A DNA stretch of 64,000 nt from Flavobacterium johnsoniae UW101 (GTDB taxonomy: Bacteria; Bacteroidota; Bacteroidia; Flavobacteriales; Flavobacteriaceae): assembly GCF_000016645.1 (NCBI RefSeq), contig NC_009441.1, forward strand, positions 5,828,001-5,892,000, written 5' to 3'. The translations under genes and the position numbers were made by a program. Position 1 is the stretch's first letter, and the number at the start of each line of letters is the position of its first letter. This document shows positions 46,244 through 53,470 of the stretch, in pieces. The notes under the pieces were generated by a model. That model saw nothing but the letters and a program-made list of their open reading frames with translations, ran no database searches and was not told the DNA's origin.

Positions 46244-46278
46244 TTCTTCCCTCTTAAATTAAACATGAGAGGGAAGAA
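46244..46278. terminator. strong hairpin after the Cys-rich gene
   Basis: TTCTTCCCTCT (46244-46254) pairs with AGAGGGAAGAA (46268-46278), 11 bp with a 13-nt loop, 16 nt after the stop. A long T-tract is missing, so termination may be partial. Confidence 0.6.
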
Positions 46279-46353
46279 AATCTCTCAAATATTAAATTTA
46301 TAGTTAAAGAGATTTATTGATATAATGAAATACTAATCTATAACCAAAGCACC

Positions 46354-46719
46354 ATGAAAACGAAGCATTATGCAATTATCGGAGTTTGTATATTCTTATT
46401 AATTACAGCGTTAACAAACCCAAGTACTGAAAAACACAAAGAAGAAGTAAAATTGAAAATGAATGCGTTTCTGGAAAAAGAAATGAGCAAAGAAAAAACG
46501 AATCAAAATGATGAATTATCCGCAGCTGGCAGCTTAATGGGAAATGCATTAGCAAAATCGATGATAAACATGATGGTAGATAATATGGTTTCATCTTCAA
46601 ATTACATCCTTTTTTCTACAACAAATGTTACCGTTGAAGGAAAAACTAAAACTATTGGTTTTGGTATTTTAGGAAATATCTTTTTATCTAGTAAAATTGA
46701 TGAAGCAATAAAACAGTAA
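46354..46719 (+). CDS. DUF4359-like membrane-anchored protein
   Basis: The 121-residue protein has one N-terminal hydrophobic helix (about 7-22), then a charged region (STEKHKEEVKLKMNAFLEKEM) and the end pattern NYILFSTTNVTVEGKTKTIGFGILGNIF that resembles DUF4359. It is probably exported or anchored with its C-terminus outside the cytoplasm. Function unknown. The following two genes are 37 and 10 nt apart and probably share its transcript. Confidence 0.6.
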   Translation: MKTKHYAIIGVCIFLLITALTNPSTEKHKEEVKLKMNAFLEKEMSKEKTNQNDELSAAGSLMGNALAKSMINMMVDNMVSSSNYILFSTTNVTVEGKTKTIGFGILGNIFLSSKIDEAIKQ

Positions 46720-46756
46720 AAAAGATTTTAAAACTAACCAAATACCACAAGCGCCT

Positions 46757-47167
46757 ATGAAAAAAAACTACCTCATCTTACTGTTGCTTTTTATATTTTA
46801 TTCCTGCGAAAAAGCATCTGCTCCTCTTCCAGCCCAGATAAATACTTTTTACCAATCAGCAATTACAGCAGATGACCGTAAAACGATTACGCCGGAAGAA
46901 GCCAAAACGTATCATGTTAATAACACTTACAAGTACGAATACCGAACCGGAAATCCCGGAAATTATAAATACAATTATGATGTAAAAGGAATAAACATCA
47001 ATGGCGATTCGGTTTTTGGCAATATAAATGTTCAGGGAAAATACGGCGCCGGAATTTTAATTGGCGACACCGTTGCCGAGATTGAAATTAATACCGAATG
47101 GATTTCATACGGAAAATTAAAAGCGCTCGATAAAAAAGGAAACGAATACAATTTAATCGTAAAATAA
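46757..47167 (+). CDS. hypothetical lipoprotein
   Basis: The 136-residue product has a lipoprotein signal with lipobox FYSCEK (Cys17) and then a Tyr/Asn/Gly-rich beta domain (TYKYEYRTGNPGNYKYNYDVKG) that looks like a small beta-barrel or sandwich. No family recognised. Located between the DUF4359-like gene and a small secreted Cys protein. Confidence 0.65.
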   Translation: MKKNYLILLLLFIFYSCEKASAPLPAQINTFYQSAITADDRKTITPEEAKTYHVNNTYKYEYRTGNPGNYKYNYDVKGININGDSVFGNINVQGKYGAGILIGDTVAEIEINTEWISYGKLKALDKKGNEYNLIVK

Positions 47168-47177
47168 AAACGATCTC

Positions 47178-47387
47178 ATGAAATACACTTTACTCTTACT
47201 TTTTGTTTTTACCGTATCTTTTACTCCGCCGCCAGCCAGCGTATTTATCTGCGGATCGACCGGAGCAAAAAAATATCATCTAAAAGAAAACTGCCGGGGT
47301 TTATCGAGCTGTCGCAGCGAAATAGTAAAAACATCGCTTAAACAAGCTCAGGGGCTTGGTTTAACATTATGCGGATGGGAAGATTAA
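47178..47387 (+). CDS. small exported Cys-containing protein
   Basis: The 69-residue product has a signal peptide (about 1-20) and the conserved pattern VFICGSTGAKKYHL, ENCRGLSSC and AQGLGLTLCGWE, which recurs in small Bacteroidota proteins. The four Cys plus His suggest a metal site or disulfides. It is the last gene before a terminator whose stem overlaps its stop codon. Confidence 0.7.
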   Translation: MKYTLLLLFVFTVSFTPPPASVFICGSTGAKKYHLKENCRGLSSCRSEIVKTSLKQAQGLGLTLCGWED

Positions 47388-47404
47388 TTATCTTCCCATT
47401 TTTA
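47375..47404 (+). terminator. terminator overlapping the stop codon
   Basis: ATGGGAAGAT (47375-47384) pairs with ATCTTCCCAT (47390-47399) around TAATT, which holds the TAA stop, followed by T's. Confidence 0.85.
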
Positions 47405-47597
47405 TATTTAATTATTTGATAATAATGACTTTACAATAAATTCACATTGATTTTATTAATTTGATATAAAACTAATCGTTATGAAATTCTTTAATCTAAA
47501 ATTCCTGGTATCATTCAAAGAATGGCTTTTTTTAAGAGCTATGCAATCTTCTTTCCTACACTAATAAGCCATTAAAAATAAAGGAAAGCACTATTGA

Positions 47598-48950
47598 ATG
47601 AATAAAATTGAAAACTCATTTTTGAACAAAAACCAATTTGGGGAAGATTTCTTGTGGGGTGTTTCTACCGCTGCTTTCCAAATTGAAGGAGCACATGATT
47701 CTGATGGAAAAGGTTCTTCTATTTGGGACGTTTTTACTTCTCAAAAAGGAAAAATAAAAAACGGACATCATGCCCTGACTGCCTGCGATTTCTATAACTC
47801 GTACCAAAATGATATAGACTTGATTCGGGAATTGAATATTCCAAATTTTAGGTTTTCTATAAGCTGGCCCCGAATTATGCCAACTGGAGTTCATCCGGTA
47901 AATCAGGCAGGAATTGATTATTACAATAAAATTATAGACTCTCTGCTGGCATCTGGAATCGAACCCTGGATAACGCTTTACCACTGGGATTTACCGCACG
48001 CTCTAGAAGTAAAAGGAGGCTGGACTAACCGTGAATCGGTTAACTGGTTTTCAGAATATGTAGAAGTTTGTGCGCAGTATTTTGGTGATCGTGTCAAAAA
48101 CTGGATGGTAATCAATGAACCATCTGTTTTTACCGGAGCTGGTTATTTCTTAGGAATTCACGCTCCTGGAAAAAAAGGAATCACAAATTATCTAAAAGCC
48201 ATGCATCACGTTACTTTAGCGACAGCTGCCGGCGCCAGGATATTACGAAACAAGGTTCCAGAAGCAAACATAGGAACGACTTTTTCATGTACGCATATTG
48301 AAGCGGCAACAGAAAGCGCGAAAGATGTTGAAGCCGCAAAACGTGTCGATACTTTACTCAACAGAACATTTATCGAACCTATTTTAGGATTAGGATATCC
48401 GCAAAAAGATCTTCCGGTACTTAAAAAACTCAACAATTATATTTTAGAAGACGATTTAAACAATCTCGATTTCGACTTTGATTTTATTGGATTACAGTGT
48501 TATACCCGCGAAGTTGTAAAATCTTCTATCCTTACTCCCTACATTGGTGCCGAATTAGTGAGTGCCGAAAAAAGGAATGTAATTTCTACCGAAATGGGCT
48601 GGGAAGTATATCCTCCGGCATTGTACCATGTTCTGGAGAAATTCAATAAATACGATAAAATCAAAAAAATCATTATTACCGAAAACGGCGCGGCTTTTCC
48701 AGATACGGTTACAAACGGAAAAGTATTCGACATTAAACGAACACATTATATTCAGGACCATTTAGAACAAATCTTAAAGGCCAAAAAAAATGGTCTAAAT
48801 GTAGAAGGGTATTTTGTGTGGAGTTTAACTGATAACTTCGAATGGGCCGAAGGCTACAACGCTCGCTTCGGACTAATTCATGTCGATTTCGAAACTCAAA
48901 AAAGAACCATTAAAAACTCAGGATTATGGTTTAAAGATTTTTTATCTTAA
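47598..48950 (+). CDS. beta-glucosidase, glycoside hydrolase family 1
   Basis: The 450-residue cytoplasmic (alpha/beta)8 enzyme has FLWGVSTAAFQIEGAHDSDGKG at the N-terminus, the acid/base Glu174 in VINEPSVF and the nucleophile Glu362 in IITENGAAF, followed by GYFVWSLTDNFEWAEGY. It hydrolyses beta-linked disaccharides or aryl glucosides. It stands alone between terminators. Start at the ATG 47598 gives normal GH1 length; a phospho-specific (6-P) subtype is not indicated. Confidence 0.95.
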   Translation: MNKIENSFLNKNQFGEDFLWGVSTAAFQIEGAHDSDGKGSSIWDVFTSQKGKIKNGHHALTACDFYNSYQNDIDLIRELNIPNFRFSISWPRIMPTGVHPVNQAGIDYYNKIIDSLLASGIEPWITLYHWDLPHALEVKGGWTNRESVNWFSEYVEVCAQYFGDRVKNWMVINEPSVFTGAGYFLGIHAPGKKGITNYLKAMHHVTLATAAGARILRNKVPEANIGTTFSCTHIEAATESAKDVEAAKRVDTLLNRTFIEPILGLGYPQKDLPVLKKLNNYILEDDLNNLDFDFDFIGLQCYTREVVKSSILTPYIGAELVSAEKRNVISTEMGWEVYPPALYHVLEKFNKYDKIKKIIITENGAAFPDTVTNGKVFDIKRTHYIQDHLEQILKAKKNGLNVEGYFVWSLTDNFEWAEGYNARFGLIHVDFETQKRTIKNSGLWFKDFLS

Positions 48951-48985
48951 ACTCTGTCAATAAAAATATTTCATTTTATCGAAAA

Positions 48986-49022
48986 ACAAAAAATCCCGCT
49001 GTTAATAGGCGGGATTTTTTGT
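48986..49022 (+). terminator. terminator after the GH1 gene
   Basis: A 14-bp stem (48986-48999 with 49009-49022) has a T-tract within its 3' arm. It opens the 1,008-nt gap 48951-49958. Confidence 0.93.
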
Positions 49023-49230
49023 TTTTAAGATAATACGTTTTGATTATGAAATAAGGTGAATATAAAATTAGAAAAAGACTCAAAAAAACGACAAAAACCA
49101 CCGGTTTTATTAGGTTTTTCGGTATTTTTTTCTTATCTTTATTATGTAAATAACAACAAATACATGCCAAAATTTCACTTCAAAAAATTATTCTTTTTAT
49201 CTCTTCAAGCATTTTATTTTTTAAAATACC

Positions 49231-49423
49231 TTCGAATTTCATTTCGAAATTATTTCTTCTAATCTTTCGTCTGCGTAAAATACAATCACGCAGAAAACAT
49301 CGGGACAAACTCTGTCCGTAATTATAATTATTTTACGGAAATCTATTTTCTGAGCTTTTTTTAGAAAACAGATTTTAAAATTTCCCCCAAAGACTTCCTT
49401 TTTAGGAATCTCTTTCGAGTCTT
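49231..49423. other. run of stem-loops in a gene-free stretch
   Basis: Between the GH1 terminator and the locus-2 promoter no convincing gene is seen. Five or six hairpins follow each other: 49235-49240/49246-49251; 49270-49276/49288-49294; 49303-49307/49313-49317 (overlapping an alternative 49316-49321/49333-49338); 49339-49351/49363-49375 (12 of 13 paired); and 49390-49395/49418-49423 enclosing 49395-49399/49404-49408. A non-coding RNA is possible, but A+T-rich DNA also gives chance stems. The stretch 49424-49650 shows nothing. Confidence 0.35.
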
Positions 49424-49652
49424 CATTTTCATTTTTCACCAAAACATTATTTCTATATGCCAATATTTACGGTTTCTGAAATTAACTTCTTATCGTCCTC
49501 TCCAATTTTTACTTTAATTCTGTATTATTTCTGCATTTTTTAATCGTTCGCACCCAACTTTTAGCGGACTTATTCCATCTATATAGTATAGAGATTTATT
49601 TAAGCTTAAATACCATTTAATAATTTAAACTAGACTTTGTATCCTTTTTTGC

Positions 49653-49734
49653 GGGAATTTCCGGGAATCCCGGGAAAACGCGGGAATTCTGGGAATCCCT
49701 TGCCTGTAAAGGCCTGAAACCGCCTTTACTTTGC
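49653..49734 (+). promoter_or_regulatory. five phased GGGAA repeats and -7 box of locus 2
   Basis: GGGAA starts at 49653, 49663, 49672, 49682 and 49691, so spacing is 9-10 nt, one helical turn. TTACTTTGC (49726-49734) follows 35 nt after the last repeat, nearly the same offset as in locus 1. Confidence 0.62.
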
Positions 49735-49739
49735 ACCAA

Positions 49740-49932
49740 GAAATTAGTTCAAGTTTTGTCTGCAGACTAAAACAATCGTTAAAACTAGTTCTAATTAAGA
49801 GTGTAAAAAACCGTAAGACCGAGTTTATTCGGGAAGTATAAATAACGTCTTACTGTTCTGCACACTGCACTTCCCAAAATCAATTTGGTATTGTCACAAA
49901 AGCCTCTGGGTCATTCCGGACAGCAATACCTA
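49740..49932 (+). promoter_or_regulatory. candidate structured 5' leader RNA, copy 2
   Basis: Helices as in copy 1: P0 49753-49760/49765-49773 (same TGCA loop, one bulge); P1 49800-49804/49862-49866; P2 49813-49819 (GTAAGAC)/49847-49853 (GTCTTAC); hairpin 49819-49822/49829-49832; possible pseudoknot 49832-49837 with 49869-49874; P4 49887-49893/49924-49930 around 49905-49910/49915-49920. Single strands GAGTTTAT, GGGAAGTATAAATAA and CACTTCCC are nearly identical between copies. The leader ends 26 nt before the small lipoprotein ATG. Confidence 0.55.
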
Positions 49933-49958
49933 TGTCTAATTTCTTAAAATAAATCAAA

Positions 49959-50141
49959 ATGAAAAAACTAATACTATTTATCGCTTTTGCGTTATTGTTC
50001 ACGATATTTTCTTGTACTCCTGATGAGTATGAGACTACAACAAAAAAAAATGAAAAAGTTGGTACACCATCGGCTTACGAGCCCAATGGTCCTGGTGATA
50101 CTCCAGGTGGAGCACCGCCTCCACCTCCACCAGCTCCATGA
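49959..50141 (+). CDS. small Pro-rich lipoprotein, copy 2
   Basis: The 60-residue product has lipobox IFSC (Cys19), TPDEYETTTKKNEK and a Pro-rich tail (PGGAPPPPPPAP). It corresponds to the 65-residue product at 36957-37154 in layout and position before a TPR kinase. Role unknown; the two may be signals or accessory parts read by the kinase pair. Confidence 0.7.
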   Translation: MKKLILFIAFALLFTIFSCTPDEYETTTKKNEKVGTPSAYEPNGPGDTPGGAPPPPPPAP

Positions 50142-50179
50142 TAAAAAAATATTTTTAGTATCAAATTAATTACTATTTT

Positions 50180-50219
50180 CGGGGAAAGTAAATTTAAATG
50201 TTACGATCCCCGTTTTTTT
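50180..50219 (+). terminator. terminator-like hairpin with the kinase start codon in its loop, copy 2
   Basis: CGGGGA (50180-50185) pairs with TCCCCG (50207-50212), followed by seven T (50213-50219). The ATG at 50198 is in the loop. Arms and T-tract are conserved with copy 1 while the loop differs. Confidence 0.65.
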
Positions 50220-51952
50220 ATTTTTTTATTTTGCTTTTTCTTTTTTCCTGCAAAGAAAAAGAAACCATTAACCTTAAAAATAAATCTATACAAAAGGAGG
50301 CTTTTGCTTTGCGAAATAAAGCAATTGAAAGTTTTGATCAACAGAAATTCAATACTTCTTTTTATCAGTTTAATAAATCAAAAGCTCTTTATGAAACCAT
50401 AAAAGACAGTGCTAATATTTCCTATATACTTATTCGAATTGCAGAAATTCATCAGATTAATGGTGATTATTATGGCAGTAAAGAGATTGTCACCGAAGCA
50501 TTACCATATATTAAAAAAAAGGGAGATTACACTGCCAGCATTAATACCAAACTTGGAGTTGCAGACAAAGAACTTTCTCTTTATGATGATGCCATTTATT
50601 ACTACAAACTAGCAGCAAGTGAATATACTGACCCTCTCTTAAAGCAAGCACCTATACAAAATATTGCAGCTGTTTACATTCACCAAAAAAAGTACGATAA
50701 AGCTATCCTTATATTAGATTCTCTTTTACAATCTTTTTCCAGTAAAGATTTAAAGGAGAAAGTTAAAACAAGTGATGAATCTGTACTACTTGATAATTTG
50801 GGTTATGCTTATTTTAAAAACGGAGACGAAGTTAAAGGACTCAATTTGATGAATGAAGGTCTGCAAAACAGAATTGAAAATAATGATACTTACGGTAGCA
50901 TAGAAAGCTATCTGCACTTTGCCGATTATTACTCTAAAAAAGATATTCAAAAATCGGATGAAAATGCTCTTTTAGCCTACAAAGCTGCTACAAAACTGAA
51001 CAGCATTGACGAAAGATTAGAAGCACTGCAAATACTAATTTCAAACGACAATACTTCTAATACTCCAAAGTATACTCAGAAGTACTTTACATTAAATGAC
51101 AGCATCATCAAGGTTCGAAATAATTTTAAAAACAAGTCTGCTAAAATTAAATATGATGCCAAAAAAGAAAAAGATGAAAACGAAAAACTTCGTTTAGAAA
51201 AAGCAGAAAATCAATTGTCACTTCAAAGAGCCAAGTATCTGAGAATTGTTTTTGCGATTGTTTTTGTTTTTTTAGTCATTCTAATAGTGATCTTAATACG
51301 CTATTATAAAAATAAAAACAAAGCCATCGAATTTAAAACTTCGTACAACACAGAAACCCGAATTGCTAAAAAAATCCACGATGAATTAGCAAACGATGTT
51401 TTCCAGGTAATTGCTTTTACTGAATCTCAGCCCTTAGCTGCAGAAAATACCAAGGAAAATCTGCTGCAAAAATTAGATGATATTTACAGCCGCGTAAGAG
51501 GAATTTCCAGAGAGAATAATAGTATAGATACCGGAGCAAATTTTACACGCACTATAAAAGAAATGCTCTCAGCTTATAACACACGTGAAAGAAATATCAT
51601 GGCAACCAATTTAGAAAACATACATTGGGAAAACATTGACGATATTAAAAAGATTACCATCAGCCGAATTCTACAGGAATTAATGGTAAATATGAAAAAA
51701 CACAGTGAAGCAAAAATTGTAGTCATAAAATTTGAAAGTGATCATAAATCAATTTCAATAAATTATAAGGACAATGGCAAAGGCTGTGATAAAAACATGA
51801 TCGTGCAAAACGGTCTTCAAAACATGACAAACCGCATCCTGTCTGCTAATGGAACTATTGATATTGACACAGAACCCGGTAAAGGATTTAAAGTGAAAAT
51901 ATCCATGCCTCAGCAAACTCATATTAAAGTAAAAGAAAAGTTTGCCTCTTAG
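50198..51952 (+). CDS. TPR-containing sensor histidine kinase, copy 2 (orphan)
   Basis: The 584-residue paralogue of the kinase at 37218 has the same plan: MLRSPFFY start with lipobox-like FLFSCKEK, TPR-like repeats (about 35-290), coiled-coil, membrane helix (about 347-368), ETRIAKKIHDELANDV (His394) and HATPase_c (DNGKGCDKNM, NGLQNM). Unlike copy 1 it has no response regulator gene after it; the next gene is convergent. It may signal to the regulator at 38931-39599 or to one outside the window. Confidence 0.88.
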   Translation: MLRSPFFYFFILLFLFSCKEKETINLKNKSIQKEAFALRNKAIESFDQQKFNTSFYQFNKSKALYETIKDSANISYILIRIAEIHQINGDYYGSKEIVTEALPYIKKKGDYTASINTKLGVADKELSLYDDAIYYYKLAASEYTDPLLKQAPIQNIAAVYIHQKKYDKAILILDSLLQSFSSKDLKEKVKTSDESVLLDNLGYAYFKNGDEVKGLNLMNEGLQNRIENNDTYGSIESYLHFADYYSKKDIQKSDENALLAYKAATKLNSIDERLEALQILISNDNTSNTPKYTQKYFTLNDSIIKVRNNFKNKSAKIKYDAKKEKDENEKLRLEKAENQLSLQRAKYLRIVFAIVFVFLVILIVILIRYYKNKNKAIEFKTSYNTETRIAKKIHDELANDVFQVIAFTESQPLAAENTKENLLQKLDDIYSRVRGISRENNSIDTGANFTRTIKEMLSAYNTRERNIMATNLENIHWENIDDIKKITISRILQELMVNMKKHSEAKIVVIKFESDHKSISINYKDNGKGCDKNMIVQNGLQNMTNRILSANGTIDIDTEPGKGFKVKISMPQQTHIKVKEKFAS

Positions 51953-51960
51953 CAAATTAA

Positions 51961-51994
51961 AAAAGCCTTTCAGGAATTCCCGAAAGGCCTTTAT
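51961..51994. terminator. terminator, sequence twin of 53410-53450
   Basis: AAAGCCTTTC and GAAAGGCCTTT form a stem with one bulge, between convergent genes. Confidence 0.7.
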
Positions 51995-52026
51995 CTTCAA
52001 AAAACAACTATTATAACCCTTTCAGT

Positions 52027-52560
52027 TTATAATGTTTCGTTTAAAACTGCAACCGCTTCTTTCCAGTTGTTTACCCTTAAATGATGCGTTTGGTTTATAT
52101 TGTGAAATGCAGTAAACATAATAGGTTTACCCATACAGTAATCTAGGTTTTTGCAGTGATCGTCTATTAAATAATCAGTATTGATGATTCTTTTACTGCC
52201 GCATAAAACAATGTTTTCCCATTTAATAAAAGGAAAATGTTCGCCAAGCCAGGCTACTTTTTCAGCTAATGAAATTGGGAATTCTGTTGCAGCAGAAACT
52301 ATAAAAATCTCAAAATTCTTTTGCAGTTCACGCACACTTTCAACAGCATCTGGCATTACAGGCAGTGTTCTAAAAAAATTATCCTTGTTTAGAATTTCAA
52401 ATAACAATTCTCTTTCCTTAAAAGCTTCCTCTTCACTTAATCCCTGAATACCTTCTTTTGTTAAATTGGTTCCGTAGGCTTTATTGTAATGGTCTATTAT
52501 CTGCGATTCGACATCAGCGAGAACACCATCCATATCTATTGCAATTGTTTTCTTTTTCAT
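52027..52560 (-). CDS. 5'(3')-deoxyribonucleotidase-like HAD phosphatase (NT5C type)
   Basis: The 177-residue protein starts KKKTIAIDMDGVLADVES, the HAD motif I DxDGVLAD of the NT5C family, with motif II in FIVSAATEFP and the motif III/IV region at SKRIINTDYLIDDH. These enzymes dephosphorylate (deoxy)nucleoside monophosphates. It is divergent from a DeoR regulator across an operator-rich 88-nt gap, so the regulator probably controls it. Confidence 0.85.
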   Translation of the reverse strand: MKKKTIAIDMDGVLADVESQIIDHYNKAYGTNLTKEGIQGLSEEEAFKERELLFEILNKDNFFRTLPVMPDAVESVRELQKNFEIFIVSAATEFPISLAEKVAWLGEHFPFIKWENIVLCGSKRIINTDYLIDDHCKNLDYCMGKPIMFTAFHNINQTHHLRVNNWKEAVAVLNETL

Positions 52561-52570
52561 TGTAATTCTA

Positions 52571-52648
52571 TTTTGCGGTAAAATTATGCAAAAATTGCAA
52601 ATTATTGCAATTTTTAACTTATTTTTGCAATATAAAACCGCAAATAAA
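52571..52648. promoter_or_regulatory. divergent operator region with nested dyads
   Basis: A perfect 10-bp inverted repeat AAAATTGCAA-ATTA-TTGCAATTTT (52591-52614) lies at the centre. Outside it TTTGCGGT (from 52572) and ACCGCAAA (ending near 52644) form a second inverted pair, and a TTTTTGCAA word lies between. Such nested TTGCAA dyads fit a multimeric DeoR-type repressor acting on both genes. Confidence 0.7.
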
Positions 52649-53398
52649 ATGAAAAAGGAAGAACGTCAAAAGGCAATTTTAGAATATTTATCTAAAGAAC
52701 ATCGTGTAACCTCCATAGAATTAAGCGAATACCTAAGTGTTTCTGAAGATACTATCAGACGTGATTTAAAAGAACTTTCAGATCAGGGACTTTTAAAAGC
52801 TGTTCGCGGCGGTGCGGTTGCTCCTTCCCCTATTCCATTACATTACAGAAAGAGAGAAAAGCATGATATTGAAAACAAAAAGATTATTGCGCAGAAAGCG
52901 ATTTCTTATTTAAAAGACGGACAAGTTGTTTTTATTGACGGTGGAACGACTTCTTTAGCATTAGTTGCCAGTTTTCCTTATGATTTAAAATTAACCGTAA
53001 TTACCAACAGTTTTCCGGTTGCGACATTGGCTGAAGATTTACCCAATATTGATTTAATTTTTGCAGGCGGTAAAATGTGCAAAACTTCCTTCACAACTTC
53101 GAGTATTGAAACAGTAGACTTTTTTAGAAGTTTTAGAGCCGATGTGTGTATTTTAGGAATCTGCAGCATTCATCATGAACGCGGTGTTACCGGAATTTTA
53201 TATGATGATTCAATGCTGAAAAAAAACATGGTTCAGAATTCTAATTTTGTGATCGCATTAAGTTCTATCGAAAAAGTAGAAACTGCAGAATCGTATTTTG
53301 TCTGCCCAATAAAAGATATTAATGTTTTGGTAACGAATGTTTCACCAGAAGATGAAATTTTAAAAGTGTATCAAAATACAGGTTTGATCATTCTTTAA
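52649..53398 (+). CDS. DeoR/GlpR-family transcriptional regulator
   Basis: ATG 52649 (249 residues, MKKEERQKAILEYLSKEHRV) was chosen over the in-frame ATG at 52586, which would start inside the operator and add 21 hydrophobic residues. The N-terminal helix-turn-helix ends SVSEDTIRRDLKELSDQGLL with RGGA; the C-terminal sugar-phosphate sensor domain has FIDGGTTSLALV, VITNSFPVA and AGGKM. It normally represses a sugar or nucleoside gene set until a phosphorylated sugar binds. The divergent NT5C-like gene is the obvious target. Confidence 0.9.
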   Translation: MKKEERQKAILEYLSKEHRVTSIELSEYLSVSEDTIRRDLKELSDQGLLKAVRGGAVAPSPIPLHYRKREKHDIENKKIIAQKAISYLKDGQVVFIDGGTTSLALVASFPYDLKLTVITNSFPVATLAEDLPNIDLIFAGGKMCKTSFTTSSIETVDFFRSFRADVCILGICSIHHERGVTGILYDDSMLKKNMVQNSNFVIALSSIEKVETAESYFVCPIKDINVLVTNVSPEDEILKVYQNTGLIIL

Positions 53399-53409
53399 AT
53401 TCATAAAAC

Positions 53410-53450
53410 AAAAAAGCCTTTCAGAACTTCACTTCCGAAAGGCTTTTTTT
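53410..53450. terminator. bidirectional terminator
   Basis: AAAAAAGCCTTTC (53410-53422) pairs with GAAAGGCTTTTTT (53437-53449) between the DeoR and efflux genes. It resembles the terminator at 51961. Confidence 0.92.
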
Positions 53451-53470
53451 CTACAAATTAATTGGCAAAA

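Noticed and set aside
47481..47564. 27-codon ATG frame (MKFFNLKFLV...) before the GH1 gene.
   Set aside because: Too short, no recognisable signal or homologue, and its position in an A+T-rich gap makes a chance frame likely.
49056..49463. Two short open frames of 68 and 74 codons (one on each strand) in the gap before locus 2.
   Set aside because: Compositions are Phe/Lys-rich as expected from random A+T-rich DNA, they partly overlap each other at 49239-49262, and the area is filled by hairpins.
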